Below, in pieces: positions 8,403 through 16,496 of a stretch of 64,000 bases of DNA. The position numbers and the translations under genes were made by a program. The notes below the pieces were generated by a model. That model searched no databases. It was not told where the DNA came from and saw only the letters and a program-made list of their open reading frames with translations. The stretch is from Streptomyces caelestis (lineage in GTDB: Bacteria; Actinomycetota; Actinomycetes; Streptomycetales; Streptomycetaceae). Location: contig NZ_LGCN01000051.1 of NCBI RefSeq assembly GCF_001279005.1, positions 94,159 through 158,158 on the forward strand, read 5' to 3'. Position 1 is the first letter of the stretch. Each line of letters opens with the position of its first letter.

Positions 8403-9424
8403 CGGAAGCTCTCGGGATGCAGCCCGCGGGCCAGGTCCTCGACCGCGTAGGCCGAGCGGATGCCGACCAGGGTGGCGGTCAGCGGCAGGACGACGAACCG
8501 CTTGTTCCTGACGGCGGGCACGTCGGCGAGCGCGGGCTGGGAGAGCAGGAACGTCTTCTTCTCCTCCACGCTTCCGGCGTCCGCGTAGTCGTAGACGGCG
8601 ATGACTTCCGGCTTGCGCGCGACGACCTGCTCCCAGGAGACGTCGCCGAAGACGTCGTCGAGGTCGGCGAAGACGTTCTCGCCGCCGGCCAGCCGGATCA
8701 GTTCGGTGCCCAGGCTCTTGCCGCCCGCGGTGAAGGCGCTCTTGTCGCCGCTGTCGTAGACGAAGACGGGCACCTCGGGCTCGCCCGCGACCTCGGCGGC
8801 GGCCCTGCCGACGCGGCCCTCGAGGTCCGCGACCAGCTCGTCGGCCCGGTCCGGGACACCGAAGACCTCGCCGATGGTGCGGATCTCGTCATAGGTGTCC
8901 TCCATCGTCACCCGCTTCTTGCCGCAGTACTCACGGTTGAGGTAGGTGTCGATGCCGGCGTCGGCGAACGCCTTGCGGGAGCGGCCCTCGTTCTCGGCGA
9001 AGGCGCTGCCGTAGCCGCCGTAGACGAAGTCGGGTTCGGCGTCCAGGATCTTCTCGAACGACGGCTCCTTCTTCGCCAGTTCGGGGATCGCCTCGTAGTT
9101 CTTCCTCAGCTCGGGCAGGACGGCGGAGTCGGGGAAGGCCGTGCCGACCATGCGCTCCTTCAGACCGAGGGCGAGCATGAGTTCCGCCGGGTGCTGGTGG
9201 ATGGTGACCACCCGCGACGGCGGCCTGTCGTACGTCGTCCTCACGCCGCAGTTGTCGATGGTGACCGGAAAGCCCGCGGGCACGGCAGCGGTGGCCTTCG
9301 CGTCCTTGCCGCTCTCGTCGGACGCACCACAGCCGGTGGTCAGCAGCACTGACGACAGTGCCACGGCAGCGGCCGTGGCACGAAGGAACCCGCGCGTGCG
9401 GGCAGGGGTGAGCAAAGGGGACAC
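8399..9424 (-). CDS. ABC transporter substrate-binding lipoprotein (FecB/BtuF-like)
   Basis: The protein is 341 residues from GTG 9424, which follows an AGGAGG ribosome-binding site by 6 bases. A longer upstream frame runs into the riboswitch and is not real. The N-terminus has a lipoprotein signal peptide ending LLTTGC. The body is a periplasmic-binding protein of class III: RVVTIHQHPAELMLALGL, FVYGGYGSAF, VFVYDSGDK and EVIAVYDYAD. The fold binds siderophores, haem or B12. Its transcript begins with a cobalamin riboswitch, so the ligand is probably a corrinoid or a cobalt chelate. There is no direct sequence evidence of specificity. Confidence 0.92.
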   Translation of the reverse strand: MSPLLTPARTRGFLRATAAAVALSSVLLTTGCGASDESGKDAKATAAVPAGFPVTIDNCGVRTTYDRPPSRVVTIHQHPAELMLALGLKERMVGTAFPDSAVLPELRKNYEAIPELAKKEPSFEKILDAEPDFVYGGYGSAFAENEGRSRKAFADAGIDTYLNREYCGKKRVTMEDTYDEIRTIGEVFGVPDRADELVADLEGRVGRAAAEVAGEPEVPVFVYDSGDKSAFTAGGKSLGTELIRLAGGENVFADLDDVFGDVSWEQVVARKPEVIAVYDYADAGSVEEKKTFLLSQPALADVPAVRNKRFVVLPLTATLVGIRSAYAVEDLARGLHPESFR

Positions 9425-9457
9425 GTGAAGCCTCCTGGAGTCCGCGCTCCTCGGATC

Positions 9458-9635
9458 GGGCCCGCGACGGACCAGTGTCCTGACTCCCGGATCGACGTTC
9501 CCTCCGCCTTCCCGCGCGGTGCGCAGTGGCATGTCGGAGGGGCGCTCCCCGGTCACAGTGGCGGGACCGTGCCGGATTCGCACCGGCTTCCTGTCTCCCG
9601 TCGCGGCGATGACCAGGTGATCCTACGTTCCCCCG
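9458..9635 (-). ncRNA. Cobalamin riboswitch controlling the ABC importer
   Basis: Read on the minus strand, the leader contains GAAGCCGGTGCGAATCCGGC, then GGTCCCGCCACTGTGACC, and near the 3' side GGAGTCAGGACACTG. This is the order of conserved parts in a class I cobalamin aptamer, and its B12 box is recognisable. The binding-protein gene starts 34 bases beyond the last conserved element. The boundaries are approximate. Confidence 0.9.
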
Positions 9636-9644
9636 AGCCGACGG

Positions 9645-9675
9645 CAAAAGGGCGTGCGGACCCGGCCGCACGCCC
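9645..9675 (-). terminator. Intrinsic terminator of the five-gene B12 operon
   Basis: A perfect 10-bp stem, GGGCGTGCGG with CCGCACGCCC and a 6-base loop, is followed on the minus strand by TTTTG. It lies just after the stop of the methyltransferase at 9686 and just before the riboswitch of the ABC importer, so it separates two minus-strand units. Confidence 0.8.
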
Positions 9676-9685
9676 CGCGCCTCCT

Positions 9686-10435
9686 TCACGCTTCGCGGAC
9701 CGCCCGAAGGACGAGCCGCTCGGCACTCTCGTCGTAGGGGCGCCCGTCGAACCCGCCGAAGACCTCCACGCGGCCGAACCCCGCCTCCTCGGCCATCCGC
9801 CGCAGCTCCACCGCGCTGTACACGAACCAGGTCAGGGTGGCCCGCGTCACCCGCTCGCCCCGGACCAGCACCCACTCGCTGCGCAGCCGCGCCCACTCGT
9901 CCAGCACGGTGTCGGTCTGCACCATCAGGTCGTCGCCCCGCCGCACCACCTTGGGCGGGGTGACCCTGCGGGCCAGGAGCTCCTTCCCGGCGAGGTCCAG
10001 GACGAGCGTGCCGCCGGGCGCCAGGCAGGTGTGCATGGTGCGCAACATGCGCGCGTTGTCGGCGGGATCCTCGAAGTACCCGAAGGAGGTGAACATGTTG
10101 AGGACGACGTCGAAGCCGCCCGGTGCCTCGTACTCGCGCGCGTCGGCCCGCACGTACGTCACCTCGGCGCCGGCGTCGGCCGATCGCTTGCGTGCCCGGT
10201 CCAGCATGGCCGGGCTCAGGTCCACTCCGGTCACGCGGTGGCCGCGACGGGCGAGCGGCACGGTGAACACCCCCGGCCCGCAGCACAGGTCCAGCACGCG
10301 CGACCTCTCGGGGAAAGCCAGCAAGGGGGAGGTGTCGAGCAGTTCCTCGGCCTGCTCGTGGCGCTGCTCGGAGAAGAGGAAGTCGTGGAACTCGGTCCAG
10401 AAGTCATCGTCCTGGAATCCGCCCGTCCGTGTCAT
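9686..10435 (-). CDS. Class I SAM-dependent methyltransferase, last gene of the B12-riboswitch operon
   Basis: The protein is 249 residues. Motif I is VLDLCCGPGVFTVPLA, with GVDLSPAMLD as motif II, a MFTSFGYFED segment and an APGGTLVLDL strand, so it is a Rossmann SAM enzyme of the small-molecule type. The start at ATG 10435 lies 32 bases inside the end of the MFS gene and has AAGGAG 11 bases upstream, which indicates coupling. A strong hairpin plus T-run follows, making this the operon's end. The substrate is unknown. From context it may methylate the operon's product or an intermediate. Confidence 0.88.
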   Translation of the reverse strand: MTRTGGFQDDDFWTEFHDFLFSEQRHEQAEELLDTSPLLAFPERSRVLDLCCGPGVFTVPLARRGHRVTGVDLSPAMLDRARKRSADAGAEVTYVRADAREYEAPGGFDVVLNMFTSFGYFEDPADNARMLRTMHTCLAPGGTLVLDLAGKELLARRVTPPKVVRRGDDLMVQTDTVLDEWARLRSEWVLVRGERVTRATLTWFVYSAVELRRMAEEAGFGRVEVFGGFDGRPYDESAERLVLRAVREA

Positions 10436-11672
10436 CGCGCGTCAGTGCTCCTTCGTGGTCGCCGTCGGGGGCAGGGCGCCGCGCCGTGCGACGGCGCAGC
10501 GTGAGCAGCAGAGGGGGAAGCAGCAGACACTGGGCGGCTGCCAGCAGCCAGAACCAGCCGGTGTGTCCGGCCCGTTCGCCGAGGCCGTACAACTGCCCGC
10601 CCAGCACGCCGCTCGCGCAGGCGCCCAGGCCCGCGGCCAGCCGCTGCCGGCCGAAGACCACGGCGTCGGAGCGCGGGCTGCGGCGCAGTGCCTCCAGGTC
10701 GTTCTTGAGGAACAGCACGATGTCGCCCAGGGTGATCAGCGCGCCGCCCGCCAGCAGCGCCGTCCGGGTGCCGGCCGCCAGCACGGCCAGGCCCGCCGCC
10801 AGGCCCGTGAAGCCGGCCGCGAGGGCGAGGGCGTACGGCATGCGCCGGATCAGGCCGGACGCGAGCGGCTGTACGACGATGACCAGCGTGAAGCAGAGCA
10901 GCAGCACCACGCTGTAGAAGGCGCTGGAGGCGCGCTCGACGGCGTACACCGCCAGGAAGTGCTGGAAGTGGAAGTAGAGGTAGAAGGCCAGGGCGTTGGC
11001 GGCGAACGGCAGGAGTGCCACGCCGGCCAGGAGACCCGAGGGGGCCGTCTCCTGCGATCCGGTGGGGTGTTCCGCGGTGGTCCCCGGTAGCCGTGCGTGG
11101 CCCGCCGTGACCGCGAGGAACAGCGCCGTGACGGCCGCGAACAGCCAGCCGGGCGACGACAGGACGAACGGCCCGGCGATCAACGGGCCCACGGCCATGC
11201 CCGCGTTGAGTGCCGCGTTGCCCGCCGACAGGAACGCCGGGCGGCGCTCGTCGTCGACGCCGTGCACCAGGTACGCCTTGTTCGCGGGCAGGTAGAGCGC
11301 GGCACCGCAGCACGTCAGGACCAGCGCCCAGATCGCCAGGGGCGGCCAGCGCAGGGCCAGCAGGAGCCCGGCGAAACCGGCGGTGCGCACGACGAGCGCC
11401 CACAGCATCGTGCGGCGCAGCCCGATCCGGTCCGCGAGGGCTCCGCCGAAGACGCCACCGGAGAACTGCACGAGCGATGCCACGGCCAGGACGACGCCGA
11501 CCGTGCCGAGCCCCATCCCGAGCCGTTCGTGCAGGAACACCGACATGAACGGCAGGACCATGAAGCTGCCGAGCGGAATGAGGAACGAGCTGAGCAGCAG
11601 GAACCGCAGCGGACGGGTGAGCGGGAACAGCGAGGCCCGCAAGCCCGGTCCCCGGATGGTGCGCTCACCCAC
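10404..11672 (-). CDS. MFS transporter, probable exporter of the operon's product
   Basis: The protein is 422 residues with about 12 hydrophobic segments. The start used is GTG 11672 (VGERTIRGPGLRASLF), which overlaps the ATP-grasp stop by 8 bases; a longer frame runs antisense into that gene. Features include LLLSSFLIPLGSFMVLPF in TM1, GGALADRIGLRRTM as the motif A loop, and LYLPANKAYLV. It resembles drug or metabolite efflux proteins. Its position between a ligase and a methyltransferase in one riboswitch-led operon suggests that it exports the molecule those enzymes make. Confidence 0.88.
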   Translation of the reverse strand: MGERTIRGPGLRASLFPLTRPLRFLLLSSFLIPLGSFMVLPFMSVFLHERLGMGLGTVGVVLAVASLVQFSGGVFGGALADRIGLRRTMLWALVVRTAGFAGLLLALRWPPLAIWALVLTCCGAALYLPANKAYLVHGVDDERRPAFLSAGNAALNAGMAVGPLIAGPFVLSSPGWLFAAVTALFLAVTAGHARLPGTTAEHPTGSQETAPSGLLAGVALLPFAANALAFYLYFHFQHFLAVYAVERASSAFYSVVLLLCFTLVIVVQPLASGLIRRMPYALALAAGFTGLAAGLAVLAAGTRTALLAGGALITLGDIVLFLKNDLEALRRSPRSDAVVFGRQRLAAGLGACASGVLGGQLYGLGERAGHTGWFWLLAAAQCLLLPPLLLTLRRRTARRPAPDGDHEGALTRDDTDGRIPGR

Positions 11673-12906
11673 CGGGCGCCTCCCGGCCGGCCGGGTCGGT
11701 GCGTACCCGCAGGGCGCCCGCGGCGGCCACCGCGCGGTGGGTGGCGAGTTCGGCGGTCTCCGCCTCGGCGTACACGATGCCCGCGTATCCACGGCTGTCG
11801 TCCAGGTGCTCGATGAGGTCGCCGGCCTGCTTGACCGGGTACCAGGCGGGCGTTCCCGGCATGTCGGTGAGCCGGTCGAGCCCGGCGACCCCGGTGAACA
11901 CGCCGGGTGCGGCCGGATAGCCCAGAACGAAGGCGACGGCCGGGCCGCCGGGCAGAGCCGCGTCCATGAGACGGGGGCGGCGGCCGAGCGCGGCCTCGAC
12001 CATCGCCTCGTACACGTTGACGCCGAGCGCCCGGCACATGCCCTCCCCGACCAGGGCGCCCCCTATGCGGGGATTGACCTCCACCACCTCCGGGCCGTCG
12101 GCGGTCAGGACGAACTCCACGTGTGCGAACCGGTCGGTGTAGCCGATGGCGGCGAGCACCCGGTCGAGCCAGCGCTCCAGCGATGTCCGCTGCGGGCCCG
12201 GGAAGGCGACGGGGAAGGCGGTGATCTCCTCCCGGAAGTGCGGCTCCGGCGACATGAGCCGGCTGGAGACGCCCAGCAGCCGGGTGCGGCCGTCCCAGGT
12301 GAGCGTCTCGGCGCTGTACACCGGGCCGCTGAAATAGGGCTCGGCGAACAACCGCCCCTTCAGGTCCCGACCGGACGCCTCCGCCAGCGCCGCGTCGAGT
12401 TCGCCCTCGTCACGGACCAGCCACACGTTCTGGCTCCCGGTGCCCGCCGTGTCCTTGAGCACGAGCGGCAGTCCCGCCTCCTTGAGCAGCGGCCCGCGTG
12501 CCTCGCGGTCCGGCTCGGCGTTTTCGACGGCCCTTGCGCGGGTGAGGCCCGCGTCGTGCAGCCGGTTGCGTACGGCGGCCTTGTCCCGGGTCAGCCGCAG
12601 GACGGCCGGATCGAGACCGGGCAGGCCGAGGCGTTCGGTGAGGGCGGCGCCGGCCAGGGTCCAGGTGTCGGTGGAACTGATCAGACCGCGCAGCCCCGGG
12701 ACGCGCCGGAGCAGGCCGGCGGTTCGTTCCACGTCGAAGGTGTCGGTCACGACGACGTCGAGGGCGCCGGCGGGAAGCCGGTCCAGTTCGTAGGCGTAGT
12801 AGGCGGGGTCCCGGGTGAGGAGCAGCAGGCGCTCGCCGAGCCGGTCGGCGGCGCGGACCAGATGGCCGAGGCCGAAGGTCAGTGACTCCAGGCAGGCCAC
12901 GGTCAT
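11665..12906 (-). CDS. ATP-grasp carboxylate-amine ligase
   Basis: The protein is 413 residues from ATG 12906, which overlaps the PLP-enzyme stop (ATGA). The N-terminal pre-ATP-grasp part begins MTVACLESLTFGLGHLVRAA. The ATP-grasp core has PLVLKDTAGTGSQNVWLV (about 145-165), HVEFVLT and the metal-binding EVNPRIGGALVGEG (about 275-290). These enzymes form amide or peptide bonds through acyl-phosphates. The set resembles dipeptide and amino-acid ligases of the BacD/DdaF group more than primary-metabolism members, but I cannot name the substrates. The neighbours (kinase and beta-replacement-type PLP enzyme) suggest that one partner is an unusual amino acid made by the operon. Confidence 0.88.
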   Translation of the reverse strand: MTVACLESLTFGLGHLVRAADRLGERLLLLTRDPAYYAYELDRLPAGALDVVVTDTFDVERTAGLLRRVPGLRGLISSTDTWTLAGAALTERLGLPGLDPAVLRLTRDKAAVRNRLHDAGLTRARAVENAEPDREARGPLLKEAGLPLVLKDTAGTGSQNVWLVRDEGELDAALAEASGRDLKGRLFAEPYFSGPVYSAETLTWDGRTRLLGVSSRLMSPEPHFREEITAFPVAFPGPQRTSLERWLDRVLAAIGYTDRFAHVEFVLTADGPEVVEVNPRIGGALVGEGMCRALGVNVYEAMVEAALGRRPRLMDAALPGGPAVAFVLGYPAAPGVFTGVAGLDRLTDMPGTPAWYPVKQAGDLIEHLDDSRGYAGIVYAEAETAELATHRAVAAAGALRVRTDPAGREAPGG

Positions 12907-13925
12907 GCCGCCCGCTCCTTCCCGTGGGCCGGGCAGGGAGCGCGCTGCCACGTCATCCTCGACCAGGGCATGGTCATCTCCTCCGGAGTGCGGACCTCGA
13001 GGGGTTTCAGCGCGGCCGGGTCCAGGGCCTCGGCGTGCCGGGCGAACACACGCTCCACGTAGCGGTGTCCGGTGTCGGCCCCTATCACCAGGTGCAGTCG
13101 GTCGGGGTGACGGCGGGCCTCGTACGCCGCCGTCAGGTAGCCGGCTCCGGTGGACAGCCCGGCGAACACCGCGTGCCCGCGCAACAGGGCGACGGCACCG
13201 GACATGGCGTGGGTGAAGTCCAGCCAGTGCACGGTGTCGTAGAGATGGTGGCGGACGTTGTCGAAGACGATCGACGAGCCGATGCCGGCGATGATCGCCT
13301 CGGGATCGTGATGGTCCTGGCTGCCGAAGGTGACGCTGCCGAAGGGCTGGACGCCGACCAGACGCACCGAGGGGTCCGCAACGCGCAGGCGCTCCACGAT
13401 GCCGCCGGTCGAGGCTCCGGAACCCACCCCGCCGACGACGGTCAGCGGTGCGGCCGGGAACTCCGCCGCGATCCGGTCGGCGACCTCTCGGTAGCCGAGG
13501 TAGTGGACGTCGTCGTGGTACTGGCGCATCCAGTGGTGGCCGGGATGCTCGGCGAGTATCTCGCGCACTCGTCGCACCCTCAGTTCCTGGTCGAGTTCGA
13601 GGTTCCGCGACGGTCCGACCTGTTCCACCGCGGCGCCGAGGATCTCCAGCTGGGCGAGGGTGGTGGCGTCGACGGTGGTGGACGCGACGATGTGGCACCG
13701 CATGCCGTACCGGTGGCAGGCCAGTGCGAGGGCGTAGGCGTAGATGCCGCTGGAGCTGTCGATCAGGGTCTGGCCCGGACGGACCGTGCCCCGCTCCAGC
13801 AGGTGACGGACGGCGGCCAGGGCCGAGTAGATCTTCATCGACTCGAACCGCAGCAGGACCAGGCCGTCGGTGAGCCGGACGAGGTCCGGGACTTTCAGGG
13901 CGTCGGCGATGTGGGGGTGGATCAC
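12903..13925 (-). CDS. PLP-dependent fold-type II enzyme (cysteine synthase / SbnA-like)
   Basis: The protein is 340 residues from GTG 13925, with GAGGAGG upstream and a GTGA overlap with the kinase stop. The probable PLP lysine is Lys31 in FESMKIYSA. A glycine-rich phosphate loop reads GGVGSGASTGG. The loop that is SGNTG or SGNFG in cysteine synthases reads SSSGIYAYALA here, so the usual Asn is missing. The family does beta-replacement or elimination on activated serine or threonine derivatives such as O-acetyl- or O-phosphoserine. A kinase gene directly upstream could supply the O-phospho substrate. The product could be a 2,3-diamino acid or a thioether amino acid; this is inference. Confidence 0.85.
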   Translation of the reverse strand: MIHPHIADALKVPDLVRLTDGLVLLRFESMKIYSALAAVRHLLERGTVRPGQTLIDSSSGIYAYALALACHRYGMRCHIVASTTVDATTLAQLEILGAAVEQVGPSRNLELDQELRVRRVREILAEHPGHHWMRQYHDDVHYLGYREVADRIAAEFPAAPLTVVGGVGSGASTGGIVERLRVADPSVRLVGVQPFGSVTFGSQDHHDPEAIIAGIGSSIVFDNVRHHLYDTVHWLDFTHAMSGAVALLRGHAVFAGLSTGAGYLTAAYEARRHPDRLHLVIGADTGHRYVERVFARHAEALDPAALKPLEVRTPEEMTMPWSRMTWQRAPCPAHGKERAA

Positions 13926-14908
13926 CCGTAGCCTCCTCGGGCGAAGGTGCACTGGTGGCCGAGCGAGTGGAAGAACGCGGAGAGTTCGGACTTGACCTCG
14001 GCTCGCGGGCGTGAGGCGAAGAGATAGCCGGCCAGGCAGCCGGTGTGGGCGACGAAGACGCCGTCGGCGCCGAACCGCTCACGGTGGGCGTGCAGGCTGC
14101 CGAAGGTCGCCTTGGGCAGCACCTCCTGGGACAACGCGGCGCTGACCGTCGCGGCACGGGCGACGGCGGCCGGGTCTCCCGAGTCGAAGCCCTTCACCAG
14201 ATCGGTCAGGCACCGTCGGTACTCCTCGCCGCGGCGCCGGTAGTGGTCCAGCAGCAGGGGAGTGACGGCGGCGGTGTCCACCGTGCCGGGTTCCGTGACG
14301 AAGGCGGTGTGGAAGCCGACGTCCGGGCCCAGTCGCCGCACCACCCGGTGCCGGCCGCTGAGATACAGGGCGAACTCGTCGAGGAAGACGCTGTCGGCGC
14401 GCTCGATGCCGGCCAGGACGCCGAGGACCACGTCCGTGTCGTACGGCAGGGAGAAGACGCGGAACAGACAGCGCAGCGTCGCCACGATGTCCGCCGTGGA
14501 ACTGGCCATGCCCACGCCCACCGGCAGTTCGGAGTGGGTGCGCCAGTCGCCCGGGGGCAGGGCGAGGCCGTAGTGGTCCAGGAAGAGCCGGGCCGCCTGC
14601 ACCGACTTCTCTCCGAGCGGCGGCGTGTGCGGTGGAGGACCGGCCGCCGTCCTCGGAGTGAAGTACACCCAGGAGTGGCGGTCCACGGGGAAGGACACCA
14701 CCGCGATCTCAGGCTCGGCGCCCGGTCCCAACGGGCCCTGGTACAGCTCGCCCAGAGTGCCGTGGCAGACACCGGACACCGTGCCGCCGGACACGTCCGG
14801 CTCCTGGAGGACGCCCGCGACGGGTCCGGGCACCGCCGGCTCCGGTCCGTCGGACGACACGCCGACCCGGGGCCGGCACGGCCGACACGAACCGTCCGGG
14901 TTCCGCAC
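13922..14908 (-). CDS. GHMP-family kinase, PduX-like (L-threonine/serine kinase type)
   Basis: The protein is 328 residues from GTG 14908, which has GGAGGAGG at good spacing. Near residues 45-55 it has VCHGTLGELYQGPLG, the N-terminal signature of PduX-type GHMP kinases (GxCxGTxGE). The ATP loop is PVGVGMASSTADIVATL (about 130-147). PduX phosphorylates L-threonine for the cobalamin aminopropanol linker. Here no CobD decarboxylase follows; the next gene is a fold-type II PLP enzyme. It is the first gene after a cobalamin riboswitch. I propose that it makes an O-phospho-amino acid for that enzyme, but the substrate is not proven. Confidence 0.85.
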   Translation of the reverse strand: MRNPDGSCRPCRPRVGVSSDGPEPAVPGPVAGVLQEPDVSGGTVSGVCHGTLGELYQGPLGPGAEPEIAVVSFPVDRHSWVYFTPRTAAGPPPHTPPLGEKSVQAARLFLDHYGLALPPGDWRTHSELPVGVGMASSTADIVATLRCLFRVFSLPYDTDVVLGVLAGIERADSVFLDEFALYLSGRHRVVRRLGPDVGFHTAFVTEPGTVDTAAVTPLLLDHYRRRGEEYRRCLTDLVKGFDSGDPAAVARAATVSAALSQEVLPKATFGSLHAHRERFGADGVFVAHTGCLAGYLFASRPRAEVKSELSAFFHSLGHQCTFARGGYG

Positions 14909-14916
14909 GCCGTCCT

Positions 14917-14954
14917 CCTCCGTCCAGGTCCTTGAACACCGACGGGGACGGAGG
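14917..14954 (-). promoter_or_regulatory. Hairpin that can mask the ribosome-binding site of the PduX-like gene
   Basis: On the minus strand CCTCCGTCC (14954-14946) is exactly complementary to GGACGGAGG (14925-14917), with a 20-base loop. The second arm contains most of the GGAGGAGG ribosome-binding site of the gene starting at 14908. This is a plausible translational expression platform for the B12 riboswitch upstream. Confidence 0.65.
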
Positions 14955-15039
14955 CGCGGTCACACGCACGACGTACGACGTACGACCGACCGTACCGCCG
15001 ACCCAGTCCACGAGGTCACGTGCACAGCCCGCGCGGGAC

Positions 15040-15235
15040 GCGGGCGCAGTGGCAGGTCTTCGGACTCGCGGGCACGTCCGCCGACAACACGACGGATACC
15101 TACCGGCCGTCTCTTCCCCGGCCCTGACGCGGGCCCAGTGACATCGACGGCTCTCGTTCCCACTCACCGCTGCGGGACAGCCCCGGATTCGCACCGGGTT
15201 CCCTCTTGCGTCGCGCCACCGGGCGTCCGGGCGGA
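15040..15235 (-). ncRNA. Cobalamin riboswitch controlling the kinase/PLP/ATP-grasp/MFS/methyltransferase operon
   Basis: The minus strand reads GGAACCCGGTGCGAATCCGG, then GCTGTCCCGCAGCGGTGA, and near the 3' end GCGAGTCCGAAGACCTGCC. This gives the conserved aptamer blocks and B12 box of a class I cobalamin riboswitch. About 130 bases separate it from the GTG at 14908, and that interval contains a hairpin able to cover the ribosome-binding site. The boundaries are approximate. Confidence 0.9.
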
Positions 15236-15474
15236 CGGGAGGCGCGAACCGACTGCGTGCATCAGAGTAGAGGCGCTCGTATTCCCGCGACAGTGGTGCT
15301 TCGGCGGTTGTCCTGAATGTGGAGGGGAGGCGGAAACCAGGTGTGCCCCGTGTGGTTCCCCCGGCGGTTATGGCCGGTTAACGCCTCTGGGGATCGCTGC
15401 CCCGTCGGCCAGACTTGTCGTCTCACGCCACATGCGCACCGCTGTTGCGGTGGCCCGTGCCCGGGAGGCCCCTG

Positions 15475-16461
15475 ATGACGTCGGAGACGAGGCCGGACGA
15501 GGACGGGGCGGTGGCCCCGCTGGGACGGCGACGGCCTCCCGGCGACCGCGTCGCGCTGCGCGGCGATCTGCGCTCCGCCCTGCCCGACGCCGGCGCGGCG
15601 GTGGTGGTCACGGCGCTCGTGTTCGCCCTGCTGTGGGCGCGCATGGAGTCGGGTGCTTCGGACACGGTCGCGGTCATGCCGTTCATGGACGATGCCGGCA
15701 CCTACTGGATGTACCTGCTCAGTCAGGCGTTCGGCTGGTCGGGGCTGCTGTGGGCGTGGGGCACGGTCGTGCTCGGCCTGCTGCTGTCGGGGCCGCGTCC
15801 CGCCCGGCTGCCGGTCTCCCGGCAGGTGCTGGAGCGCTGGCACCGCACCACGAGCCTGACGACGATGGCGCTGATGTTCGCGCACGCGCTGATGTTCGCC
15901 GCCGAACTCGTGCGCTACGAGACGAAGGTGGACTGGGCCGAGCGGTTGTGGGTGGCCTTCGCGGACACCTTCGTGCCGGGCTGGTACGACTCCGGCACCG
16001 GCGAGATCGCCATCCCGATCGGGCAGGGCGCCCTGTACCTGGCGATTCCGCTGGGGCTGCTGTTCTACGTCCGGCACCGCATCGGAGCGAACGCCTGGCG
16101 CCGGCTGCACCGGTTCGTGATCGTCGTCTATGCGCTGAGCGTGTGGCACACGCTGCTGTACGGAACCAACGTCTGGTACGGGGAGTGGCCGCGCACCGTC
16201 CTGTGGCTGCTGCAGCTGCCGGTCGCGGTGCTGCTGTCGCTCCGTCTGTGGAGACCGGCCCGGCGGGCCGAACGGCTGGGCTCCCCGGGCGGGCACGAGG
16301 GCGCGGCCCGGCCGGGGTGGTGGGTGCGGGCGGCCGGACGGGTCGCCGTCGCAGCCGTCGTCGTCGGGCTGCTCGTCGTGGTGGTGTCGGGCCGTGACGG
16401 CGGACGGGACCGCCCGGCCCATCCGCCCGCCACGGCCCCCCACGCCCAGGAGACGGACTGA
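15475..16461 (+). CDS. Ferric-reductase-like transmembrane haem protein
   Basis: The protein is 328 residues from ATG 15475, with GGGAGG upstream. It has a polar N-terminus, then six or more membrane segments. Histidines on the helices (ERWHRTTSLTTMALMFAHAL; RRLHRFVIVVYALSVWHTLL) fit the b-type haem ligands of the ferric reductase / NOX-like membrane domain. A hydrophobic segment near the C-terminus is followed by a short His/Pro-rich tail. No FAD/NAD domain is attached, so it would need a partner. It lies between two cobalamin riboswitches and upstream of a ferredoxin. It could reduce a metal chelate at the membrane, though no partner is proven. Confidence 0.8.
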   Translation: MTSETRPDEDGAVAPLGRRRPPGDRVALRGDLRSALPDAGAAVVVTALVFALLWARMESGASDTVAVMPFMDDAGTYWMYLLSQAFGWSGLLWAWGTVVLGLLLSGPRPARLPVSRQVLERWHRTTSLTTMALMFAHALMFAAELVRYETKVDWAERLWVAFADTFVPGWYDSGTGEIAIPIGQGALYLAIPLGLLFYVRHRIGANAWRRLHRFVIVVYALSVWHTLLYGTNVWYGEWPRTVLWLLQLPVAVLLSLRLWRPARRAERLGSPGGHEGAARPGWWVRAAGRVAVAAVVVGLLVVVVSGRDGGRDRPAHPPATAPHAQETD

Positions 16462-16496
16462 CGGCCGGCAGCGGGCGGGCCGGACGGCGTCCCGGA

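Noticed and set aside
5782..8511. A 909-codon plus-strand open frame running from the IS110 remnant across the ABC ATPase and permease genes
   Set aside because: Only its first part has homology (IS110). The rest is antisense to motif-rich ABC genes and reads as low-information Arg/Ser/Pro sequence, a GC-bias shadow.
9424..9583. A longer start for the substrate-binding lipoprotein at 9583
   Set aside because: It would translate the cobalamin riboswitch and bury the signal peptide. GTG 9424 has a strong ribosome-binding site and gives a proper lipobox.
13922..14908. Ordinary cobalamin aminopropanol pathway (PduX feeding CobD)
   Set aside because: No CobD-like aminotransferase-fold decarboxylase is present. 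The next gene is a fold-type II PLP enzyme with an ATP-grasp ligase and exporter, so a different use of the phospho-amino acid is more likely.
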